DNA of 23,713 nucleotides from assembly GCA_035295665.1 (NCBI GenBank), contig DATGIQ010000052.1, positions 1-23,713 on the forward strand, read 5' to 3'. The notes beneath the pieces are model-generated. The model ran no database searches, was not told where the DNA came from, and saw only the letters and a program-made list of their open reading frames with translations. The stretch is from DATGIQ01 sp035295665 (lineage in GTDB: Bacteria; Planctomycetota; Planctomycetia; Gemmatales; Gemmataceae). The first letter of the stretch is position 1. Each line of letters opens with the position of its first letter. The translations under genes were made by a program, and so were the position numbers. This document shows, one piece after another, positions 1 through 7,146 of this stretch.

Positions 1-1790
1 GGCTGGGATCCTCCGTATCGGTGGCGATCAGCGACTGGATACCGGCCGTCTGAAACGTCGCGAAAAATGTATGCGCCCCTTGGTCGTCGCTGGTGAACGT
101 GTGATCCGCCGGCACAAGTGCCCGTGGATCACTGCTCGCAAAATGCAGCGTCCCTTCGTAGCCGGTCGCCAGGTTGCCGTACGCATCGAAAACCGTGATG
201 ACGAAAGCGTTCGCCGCCCCGGCGTTGGTGGAAGCGGAGGGTGGATTGATGGCCAATTCATGGGGCTCCGCCGGCTTGACCAGAATACTTGCTCGTGTCA
301 TGGTCAAGGTCGGAGCCGTGGAGTCCGTAACGGTCAAATCCCGGAAGCCAGCTTTCTTGAACATCACCTGGAACTGGTGCTGTCCCTGGTCCGCAGAGGT
401 AAACGTGTAACCCGCCGGCAAAACAGCCTTGGGATCGCTACTGGTGAGCTCCACCGTGCCGCGGTAGCCCGTAACCGGGTTGCCATACGCATCTCGCACC
501 GTGACGACGAACGCGTTGGCCGCACCGGCGATGATGGACACCGGCAACGTGCTGATCTCTAATCGGACAGGATCTGTTGGCAGGATCGCAAGATCCCCTT
601 GCGTGGTGGTCAGGGCCGAATCCATCGCATCCGTGATGGTGAGCATGTGGGCGCCGGCTGTCTTGAAGGTCACCTGGAATTGGTGTTGACCTTGGTCGGC
701 AGCGGTGAAGGAGTAGGCAGCGAGAAGGGCAGTCCGGCCATCGCTGCTGGTTAGCTGTACGGTACCGCTGTACCCAATCGCCTGGTTGCCATACGGATCC
801 TTGGCCGTGACCGTGAAGCTCAACGGCGTGCCCGCCTTTGTGAACGCGGACGAAAAATCGCCGAAGACCAGCGTGGTTGCTGGTGCCGGAACGATCCTAA
901 GGCTCATGTGCGTGTCGGTGAGCAGGGGAGCCATCACATCCGTAGCGGTCAGCGCGTGCGTACCGGCAGTTTTGAAGATGACCTGGAATGTATGTGTGCC
1001 GCGGTCGGCCGTCGTGAAGGCATAGTCAGCGGGCAGGATGGCTTGCGGATCGTCGCTGCGGAAGCGCACGGTGTCCACGTAGCCTTGTGCCCGATTAGCG
1101 TACGCATCCTGGAGTGTGACCGTGAAATTCTGAACCGAGCCTGCAATCGCAGGGTCGGAAGAAAAGCCGCCAAGGATGAGGTTCGAGGGGACGACCTTGA
1201 GGTCGGTCTTCGTAAAGGTCAGGGAGGGAGTTGTCGCATCTGTGACCGTAAGTGACAAGTCAGTCCCGACAGTCTCGAAGGTCACTAAGTGCTTGAATAA
1301 ATGCACACCTTTGTCGGCGGCCGTGAACGTATAGGAATTGGAGAGAAGGTGCGCCAAGGGATCGCTGCTGGCAAACTGCACGGCGTCGCAGTAGCCGAGC
1401 GCTGGATTGCCGTTGGCATCCGTGACGGTGACCGTGCAGTCTAGTGGCGAGCCTGCCGTTATGGGAAACGGAAACTCACTGAAGCTGAATTCGGCCGGGA
1501 TGATCGTCAAATCTCCTTGCGTACCGGCCAGCGCGGAACTCGCCGTATCCTGGACCGAGATCGCCTGGATGCCCACAGCTCGAAAGGTAGCCTGAAAGGT
1601 GTGCATGCCACCGTCGGCTGCCGTGAACGTGTAGTCCTCGGGCAAGCTTGCACGCCCGCTGCTGGTAAAGTGGACCGTGCCCCGATAGCCGACTGCTGGC
1701 TGGCCGAACAGGTCCTTCGCCATCACGCTGAAGCCAGTGGGCACGCACAGGGTATTCGTCGCCGCGAGGCCGGCCAAGCTGAGACTACTG
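1..1790 (-). repeat. Tandem Ig-like coding repeats, period 294-312 bp
   Basis: Six consecutive units share the pattern DAYGNxxxGYxGTVxxxSSD, then YTFTxADxGxHxFxVxFKxAGxxxLTxTD. The Tyr codon of the GY element falls at 1685, 1391, 1079, 770, 464 and 158. The spacings are 294, 312, 309, 306 and 306 bp, or 98-104 residues. The two units nearest the window edge are the most alike and equally long, which suggests recent duplication or gene conversion. The array continues past position 1. Confidence 0.85.
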
Positions 1791-3406
1791 GCAGAAGCCT
1801 CGTAGGCGCCTCGGTTCGCGCCACCGGTGCGGAACACGCCGCGCTGATCGGCAGTATTGATCACCGTTGGATCGCCGGTGTTCAGGGCGGGACTACGAGG
1901 AAGGAGCGCGACCGTCTGCGTCGGGCCGCCGTTGTCCTGCAACGGACCAAGCAGGGGGTCGGTATGGATCAAGTCCGTGAAATCGGTCAGAAAACCACTG
2001 CCATCATCGTTGCTCAGATTGTATCCCTGCGAGAGGACAGCCCCTCCCGTAACGTAAAGATTGTCCCCTTGGCTACCCTGGAAAATACTATTGCGAAGCA
2101 TGGCGGTGCCCGCACGGATACTCAATGCGCTACCGTGGAACGTGCCATGGTCCATGCTGCTCGCCGTGTTGCCGGCGAACGTGGTATCGCTGACCGCGAG
2201 TGTCCCCACTCTTCCATTGTCTGCGTCATTGACGATGGCCCCACCTTCCGTTGATTGATTGCGGTAGAAGGTGCTGTTCGTAATCGTCAGCGAGCCCGTA
2301 TTGTCGAGCGCCCCCAGATACCCTTTATTCCTCGAAAACGTACTATTCTCCACCGTCGATACGCCGTCATTGCGGAGGACACTTCCGACAGCACCATAGG
2401 TGAGCCCGTTGTCCGAGAAGGTCGTGTTGCGAACGGTCAGGGTACCTAGAAAGTTATTCGCGATCGCGTTGCCATCGGGCGCATTCATGCCCCCATTGCC
2501 CGACAGGGTGCTATTGAGCACGCTCAGGGCGCCTTGGTTGTAAATACCGCCGCCCGCATCGTCTGCACTATTGCCGCTGAGCGTGCTGTTGGTGACCATC
2601 AGCGTCCCGTCATTGTAAATGCCGCCGCCATGGCTGGGGATCGCCTCTGCGAAACCACGCGGATCCAGCACGGTCGTCAGGCGTCCGTTGTCTGAAAGAG
2701 TCGTGCTGTTGACCGTCAAGGTTCCACGATTGCAGAGGCCGGCTCCGTTCGCGTTGGCATTGTTGCCGGCAAGCGTACTGGTACTGATCGTCAGCGTCCC
2801 GGTGTTGTAAATTCCACCGCCGCGCTGGGTGTCGGCCTCGCCATCCTGGCGCGTGCCTCCGTTGTTCGACAGGGTACAGTTGCTAACGATAAGCGTCCCG
2901 GTGTTGTTGATGCCGCCCCCATCGCTTTGGGCGCGGTTACCGGAGACGGTGCAGTCGCTGAGGATCAGAGTCCCCTCGTTGAAAATTCCACCACCATTTT
3001 GTCCGGTGAAGCCGTTGGTGATGGTCAGTCCTGACACCCGGACCGTGGCCGACGAGGCGATGTGGAACACCTGTACGCTGCTGTTGCCGCTGATCGTGAT
3101 CACACCTGCGCCCGGGCCGGCAATGGCAAGGTTATGGTCGATTTCCAAGCGTTGGGCCACAGTGATCGTGCCGATGAGGCCGGGCAGAAAATCCACGGTC
3201 CCGCCAGGCTGGGTCGTGGTGAGGGCGACGCGAAGCGAGCCGGGGCCGTCGTCGGCCAAGGTGGTCACGGTGCTGGGCAGGCAACGATGCTCAAGCCATT
3301 CCAGGCACAGACGGTTGTGCCTCTCGCGCGGCTTGACACGCAGCCGGCTCTTTCCGGATACCGATCTCGTTCCTCTCCACGCCAATCGGAAAGCAAGGGA
3401 AGCCAC
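1..3406 (-). CDS. Giant secreted beta-helix / Ig-like repeat surface protein (partial, C-terminus beyond window)
   Basis: I read this frame codon by codon from 3406 to the window edge and found no stop, giving at least 1135 residues. The GTG start is chosen because GGAGGAG lies 7 nt upstream and no ATG precedes the conserved N-terminal motif. Residues about 36-46 read LEWLEHRCLPS, the planctomycete 'LExRxLPS' motif of exported giant proteins. Residues about 90-450 are beta-helix turns of the type GGGIYNxGTLxVxNSTLSGN. Residues about 463-536 match the choice-of-anchor Q region (DPLLGPLQDNGGPTQT, then a DQRG and GAYE ending). From about residue 540 to the edge run at least six Ig-like repeats. 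Family knowledge suggests a secreted or surface protein with an adhesive or structural role; no catalytic site is visible. It starts 30 bp after the TPR gene on the same strand, so co-transcription is likely. The C-terminal anchor is not visible. Confidence 0.88.
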   Translation of the reverse strand, partial: MASLAFRLAWRGTRSVSGKSRLRVKPRERHNRLCLEWLEHRCLPSTVTTLADDGPGSLRVALTTTQPGGTVDFLPGLIGTITVAQRLEIDHNLAIAGPGAGVITISGNSSVQVFHIASSATVRVSGLTITNGFTGQNGGGIFNEGTLILSDCTVSGNRAQSDGGGINNTGTLIVSNCTLSNNGGTRQDGEADTQRGGGIYNTGTLTISTSTLAGNNANANGAGLCNRGTLTVNSTTLSDNGRLTTVLDPRGFAEAIPSHGGGIYNDGTLMVTNSTLSGNSADDAGGGIYNQGALSVLNSTLSGNGGMNAPDGNAIANNFLGTLTVRNTTFSDNGLTYGAVGSVLRNDGVSTVENSTFSRNKGYLGALDNTGSLTITNSTFYRNQSTEGGAIVNDADNGRVGTLAVSDTTFAGNTASSMDHGTFHGSALSIRAGTAMLRNSIFQGSQGDNLYVTGGAVLSQGYNLSNDDGSGFLTDFTDLIHTDPLLGPLQDNGGPTQTVALLPRSPALNTGDPTVINTADQRGVFRTGGANRGAYEASASSLSLAGLAATNTLCVPTGFSVMAKDLFGQPAVGYRGTVHFTSSGRASLPEDYTFTAADGGMHTFQATFRAVGIQAISVQDTASSALAGTQGDLTIIPAEFSFSEFPFPITAGSPLDCTVTVTDANGNPALGYCDAVQFASSDPLAHLLSNSYTFTAADKGVHLFKHLVTFETVGTDLSLTVTDATTPSLTFTKTDLKVVPSNLILGGFSSDPAIAGSVQNFTVTLQDAYANRAQGYVDTVRFRSDDPQAILPADYAFTTADRGTHTFQVIFKTAGTHALTATDVMAPLLTDTHMSLRIVPAPATTLVFGDFSSAFTKAGTPLSFTVTAKDPYGNQAIGYSGTVQLTSSDGRTALLAAYSFTAADQGQHQFQVTFKTAGAHMLTITDAMDSALTTTQGDLAILPTDPVRLEISTLPVSIIAGAANAFVVTVRDAYGNPVTGYRGTVELTSSDPKAVLPAGYTFTSADQGQHQFQVMFKKAGFRDLTVTDSTAPTLTMTRASILVKPAEPHELAINPPSASTNAGAANAFVITVFDAYGNLATGYEGTLHFASSDPRALVPADHTFTSDDQGAHTFFATFQTAGIQSLIATDTEDPS

Positions 3407-3413
3407 CAGTGGA

Positions 3414-3420
3414 CTCCTCC
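3414..3420 (-). promoter_or_regulatory. Ribosome binding site deciding a GTG start
   Basis: On the minus strand GGAGGAG is followed by a 7-nt spacer and GTG at 3406-3404, in frame with the beta-helix protein. No ATG is available upstream of the LEHRCLPS motif. This site therefore fixes the start in the 30-bp gap after the TPR gene. Confidence 0.75.
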
Positions 3421-3436
3421 GAACCAAGGGGGCAGA

Positions 3437-5173
3437 CTATTTTGCCGGCTTCGAATATCGAGACTCCAGGTACGCCCATTGCGAGCTTGTGCGGATGGGA
3501 TCAAGAGCGCCGTCCGCCTTGATGATATTGGCCCAGAACTTCGATTGTTCGATCTCGGGAAGTAAGCGCAGCGCCCCCCGAATCAGCTCGAAGGCGCGAA
3601 TCTGGTAGGCATATCCTGTTTCAGCATCACGACGGCTTCGACGGGTGGGGTCGACGTCTAATTTGCCAACCGCTTGCGCAAAGGTCCGCGCGGCGTGGTA
3701 CAGGAGCGGCGTGCTTTCTGGCCCCAACTCCAGGGCCGTTTTAGCGTCTTTGATCCCCTCCTGGTACTTCCCTTGGAGAACCCGGGCATACCCTCGACCG
3801 TTGTACGCCTCCGCATTCTTGGGATTGAGCTGAAGAGCCTCCTCGAAATCGCGCTGTGCCAGTTTCGGGGCATCGCAGAACAAGTGCATCCAGCCCCTGT
3901 TGGTGAACGTTTCCGAGTCCGGCTTGAATTTCAGGGCAAGCGTGTAATCATCAATTGCCGACGTGTAGCGGCCAATTTTTCCCTTGGCCCAGGCACAAGC
4001 CAGATAGGTGGGGACATCGGGATCAGCTCGTTTGAAATACTGCTCGAATGCTTCGATGGCCTCCGGAAAGCATTGCAATTCCAGGAGGGCCCGACCTTTC
4101 AGCCGGTAAGCTTCTGCAAATTCAGGACGGAGTGCCAGCGCTTCTTCATACGCAGCTACGGCTTGCTTATAGCGCTTACCCTGGTGCAGGATCCGTCCTC
4201 GTTCCACGTGATCCTCGGCCGCCAAGACCGCGTTCTTCGGATTTTGTCCGGTATGCAGCGCTTGATCGAGATCGCGAAGAGCCGCCTCAGAATCTTGAAG
4301 CCCCAGATGCATCTGGGCGCGGATCCGGTAAAGCGGCTCCTTGGCCGCGGCACGAGCGATGGCTTGGTCGATCAACTCGACGGCCTTGGTCAGCTGGTTG
4401 CTCTCTTGGTAGGCTTGGGCCATGTCCAGATAAGCTTCGTACTTATCCGGGTTCGACGAAATGGCCCGCCGCAGATCGTCCAGAGCTTCGGGGAACTCGG
4501 CCTGGCGGATTCGCATCACGCCCCGATTGACGTAGATGGCATACCTGTCCTCCTCGGTAGGGTTGAGCTGGAGCGCTTTATCGTAATCTTCTTCGGCAGC
4601 GCGGAACTGCTGCAATTCCGCATGGGCGAATCCGCGTAACAGGTAGGTGCCGATAAAGCCTGAACGCAGGCTCAGGCAAGTGTTGAAACTCGCCCTCGCT
4701 TCGGCCGGCCCATGCCTTTTCAAGGAGCAGATTCCAAGGAAATAATGCGCCCAGAAGTGATTCGGCTGCACGCGCACCGCATTTTCCAGGTCCTTGCTGG
4801 CTTGCTCCAGATCCCCGCTCTTGATCTTCTCATTCCCGCTCAGAAAGGAATCGAGAGCGGTACTCGCCGCCGTCGCCCGGGCCTGTTGGCGTTCCTGTCG
4901 AGCCTCCCCGTCCCGGCCCAACGCAGCCAGGTAGCGGGCCCGGTAAAGATGAAACGCTTGAGTTGTCACTCCCAGGTTCGCGGCTCGATCCAGGATGCGA
5001 AGTGCCTCGGTGTGATGGCGGTGCCGTTCTTCCGGCTGCTGATTGGGCATATCAAAGCCGACCGCCTCCGCCAGGAGGAGCAACAATTCATAACAGCTTT
5101 CACGAATTTCCTTGCCTTGTTCCGTATTTTCGAAATGGCCGAGCACCGGTCCCTCAGGAGAATCGATCTTCAC
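3437..5173 (-). CDS. TPR-repeat protein, probably the C-terminal half of the upstream kinase
   Basis: The 578 residues counted from the GTG at 5173 are almost entirely tetratricopeptide repeats, about ten to twelve, with units such as AYNGRGYARVLQGKYQEGI and LNPKNAEAY. The first 60 residues contain GKEIRESCYELLLLLAEAV, then a LDRAANL/AFHLYRARYLAALG segment. In planctomycetal kinase-TPR proteins these segments follow directly after the kinase's 'RDDALFHAT' segment. The frame stays open upstream to a TAA at 5218-5216, and reads ARAGLAEFQVKIDSPEG, continuing the kinase sequence that ends at 5181. No convincing RBS precedes the GTG. I infer the true product is a single kinase-TM-TPR protein of about 1,170 residues interrupted by a frame change. 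A separately translated TPR protein cannot be excluded. Confidence 0.8.
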   Translation of the reverse strand: MKIDSPEGPVLGHFENTEQGKEIRESCYELLLLLAEAVGFDMPNQQPEERHRHHTEALRILDRAANLGVTTQAFHLYRARYLAALGRDGEARQERQQARATAASTALDSFLSGNEKIKSGDLEQASKDLENAVRVQPNHFWAHYFLGICSLKRHGPAEARASFNTCLSLRSGFIGTYLLRGFAHAELQQFRAAEEDYDKALQLNPTEEDRYAIYVNRGVMRIRQAEFPEALDDLRRAISSNPDKYEAYLDMAQAYQESNQLTKAVELIDQAIARAAAKEPLYRIRAQMHLGLQDSEAALRDLDQALHTGQNPKNAVLAAEDHVERGRILHQGKRYKQAVAAYEEALALRPEFAEAYRLKGRALLELQCFPEAIEAFEQYFKRADPDVPTYLACAWAKGKIGRYTSAIDDYTLALKFKPDSETFTNRGWMHLFCDAPKLAQRDFEEALQLNPKNAEAYNGRGYARVLQGKYQEGIKDAKTALELGPESTPLLYHAARTFAQAVGKLDVDPTRRSRRDAETGYAYQIRAFELIRGALRLLPEIEQSKFWANIIKADGALDPIRTSSQWAYLESRYSKPAK

Positions 5174-5180
5174 TTGAAAT

Positions 5181-6938
5181 TCAGCCAGGCCCGCGCGCAG
5201 CTGCCTCGGTTGCTTTTACATTCGTGGGGATATCTCTGCCGGTGCAAAGGGTTGCATGAAACAGAGCGTCATCACGAAGCTTGAAGAATTGCTGGTATTT
5301 GTCCTGCTCCCGGCGGCGCTCCGCTTGCTCGGCTAGCTTGGAGTTGACTTTAGCAAGCAACGCATCCGTGAGCTTGCGCAGGTCTGCCAAGGCCTGCTCG
5401 GAACCGATCTTGGCGAGCGCCTTCTCCAAGGGTCTGCTTGCTTCTTCCCAGTTCTGGGCGGCAATGGCCGACTCGCCGGCGAGAATGAGGGCTTCCGATT
5501 CGCCGCGCGAGATCATGAGCTGTTGCCGCTGAAGAGTTTCCTGCTCGCTGGCACGGACAGCCCAGATCCGCATTTCCATCAGGGCAAAGACGGCGATAAA
5601 TAGAATCAGCACGGCCAGGGTGCTCACGGCCGCCAAGGCCGCCGCCACCGGGCGCCGGCGGGCCCATTTCAACGTCCGTTCCCCTATCCCGATCGACCGA
5701 GCGTGAATCGGTTCACCGGCAAGGAAGCGTCCCAGGTCATCGGCCAAGTCCTGGGCTGTGGCATAGCGGCGGCGGCGGTCTTTTTGTAGACATTTCAGGC
5801 AGATCGTTTCGAGATCGCGGGGCACCTTCTGATGCAACCGCGCCGGCGGCACCGGTTCCTGATCCAGCACCTGGGAAAGGGTTTCGAAGGTTGTCTCGCC
5901 ACGAAACGGAGGCCGGCCGGTGAGCAATTCGTAGAGCGTGGCCCCCAGAGCGTAGATATCGGCAGATGGACCGACCTCCTTGGTTTTCCCGGCCGCCTGT
6001 TCGGGAGCCATGTAGCTGGGCGTGCCCATGACCGCCCCGGTGTGGGTCTGGCCGACCTCGACCTTCACCCGCTTCGCCAGGCCGAAGTCGGTGATTTTGG
6101 GGATCATCGAATGGAATGCGGATAAATGCGGATCCGGCGAAGTGTCGCGGATTGAATCCGCGCCGATCCGCTTGATCAGCGTTTCGCCGTGTTCGATTGG
6201 GGTATTGGCCAGTAGAATGTTCGCCGGTTTGAGATCGCGGTGGACCACGCCGCGCTCGTGAGCATAGTGCATGGCCCGCGCCAAGGTCTCGACTAATTGC
6301 GCTGCCTCCCGCACCGGTTGTGGAAAGCCATCGATCCGCTGAGCCAGGCTCCCGCCTTCCACCAGCTCCAGCGAAAAATAGGGGATGTGGTTTTCTTCGC
6401 CCACAGCGTAGATCTGGACAATATTGGGGTGTTGCAGGCTGGCGACCGCTTCGGCCTCAGCCTGGAAGCGCGCAATCTGATCCGACCCGGCGTGGGCACC
6501 GGCCAAGATCATTTTTAGCGCGACCAACCGATTGAGGCCGGCCTGCCGAGCCTTGTAAACGACCCCCATGCCGCCCCGTCCCAGGACGCCCTGAATTTCG
6601 TAGCCGGCTATCTCCGGCCAACCGGCGCTGATCGCATCGCAAGGGCCCGGCGGAGTCTCGGTAAGCCGCGTGCCGTACGGATCTTCGGGCGTCACGGCCT
6701 GGCTGGCACCGGGGCTACGCCGCTTCGCCTCACGAGGACCGACCGGAATGGACGAGAGGCGCTTCCCCGTTTCAAGTGGAGCGGTAGCCGAACCAGGCAA
6801 ACCTGCTGGAGCGGAGGGTAAACTTGCTTCCTCAGAGGAGATGGGCGCCGTTAGGGCAGGAGACGGTACGGAATCACCCTCCGGGAGAGCCAGGTCAGCC
6901 GACGAGCCGGCAGTGGTCTCAGGTACCTGCGAGCGCAT
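5181..6938 (-). CDS. Membrane-anchored Ser/Thr protein kinase (PknB/Hanks type), N-terminal half
   Basis: A 110-residue Pro/Ser-rich leader precedes the kinase domain (about 112-405). Visible catalytic elements are the glycine loop GRGGMGVVYKA, Lys142 in ALKMIL, the catalytic loop HRDLKPAN (Asp235), DFG (Asp284) and the APE motif (MAPEQ). All key residues are present, so it should be an active kinase. About 30 extra residues lie between HRDLKPAN and DFG. A transmembrane helix (about 431-454) places the kinase domain inside the cell. A short coiled region follows, then RDDALFHATLCTGRD, where the family normally continues into TPRs; here the frame ends at TGA 5183-5181. The ATG at 6938 has a GGAG nine bases upstream and a sigma70-like promoter about 40 bp beyond. 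The gene is divergent from the FHA-cyclase gene. Confidence 0.92.
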   Translation of the reverse strand: MRSQVPETTAGSSADLALPEGDSVPSPALTAPISSEEASLPSAPAGLPGSATAPLETGKRLSSIPVGPREAKRRSPGASQAVTPEDPYGTRLTETPPGPCDAISAGWPEIAGYEIQGVLGRGGMGVVYKARQAGLNRLVALKMILAGAHAGSDQIARFQAEAEAVASLQHPNIVQIYAVGEENHIPYFSLELVEGGSLAQRIDGFPQPVREAAQLVETLARAMHYAHERGVVHRDLKPANILLANTPIEHGETLIKRIGADSIRDTSPDPHLSAFHSMIPKITDFGLAKRVKVEVGQTHTGAVMGTPSYMAPEQAAGKTKEVGPSADIYALGATLYELLTGRPPFRGETTFETLSQVLDQEPVPPARLHQKVPRDLETICLKCLQKDRRRRYATAQDLADDLGRFLAGEPIHARSIGIGERTLKWARRRPVAAALAAVSTLAVLILFIAVFALMEMRIWAVRASEQETLQRQQLMISRGESEALILAGESAIAAQNWEEASRPLEKALAKIGSEQALADLRKLTDALLAKVNSKLAEQAERRREQDKYQQFFKLRDDALFHATLCTGRDIPTNVKATEAAARGPG

Positions 6939-6978
6939 AGCGGAATCTCCAGCGGCAAAGGCGAGGGGAGATCTACCG

Positions 6979-7006
6979 ATTATGACAGGGGCAGATGAAC
7001 TGTCAA
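6979..7006 (-). promoter_or_regulatory. Sigma70-like promoter of the kinase-TPR operon
   Basis: On the minus strand a perfect TTGACA (7006-7001) is followed by a 16-bp spacer and CATAAT (6984-6979), which matches TATAAT at five of six positions. Transcription would start near 6972, giving a leader of about 35 nt before the kinase ATG. A 6-bp inverted repeat (TGACAG at 6983-6988, CTGTCA at 7000-7005) overlaps both hexamers and could be an operator. Confidence 0.5.
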
Positions 7007-7146
7007 GCCGTTGACGGCGAATCTGGCCTCATGCTGACTTCTGCAAAGCCTTCTCAGGCGGGTCGCAAAAGGTTATTCTTGAGATGTTCCCTTGTTATCC
7101 AACAAACTTGGAAGCAGGGGAGGGCAACCTGTAAACCGGAGCCGCC

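Noticed and set aside
1..1790. CRISPR array or non-coding tandem repeat
   Set aside because: The repeats are about 300 bp, divergent in DNA but conserved in protein, and lie in one uninterrupted frame.
1517..2254. A 245-codon plus-strand open frame opposite the beta-helix/Ig gene
   Set aside because: It is the exact antisense of in-frame codons of the repeat protein, and its translation is basic and domain-free.
3674..4639. A 321-codon plus-strand open frame opposite the TPR gene
   Set aside because: The opposite strand has clear repeated TPR motifs; this frame has none.
7007..7146. A plus-strand promoter for the cyclase gene from TTGACG at 7011
   Set aside because: No acceptable -10 element occurs 16-18 bp downstream, so it was not annotated.
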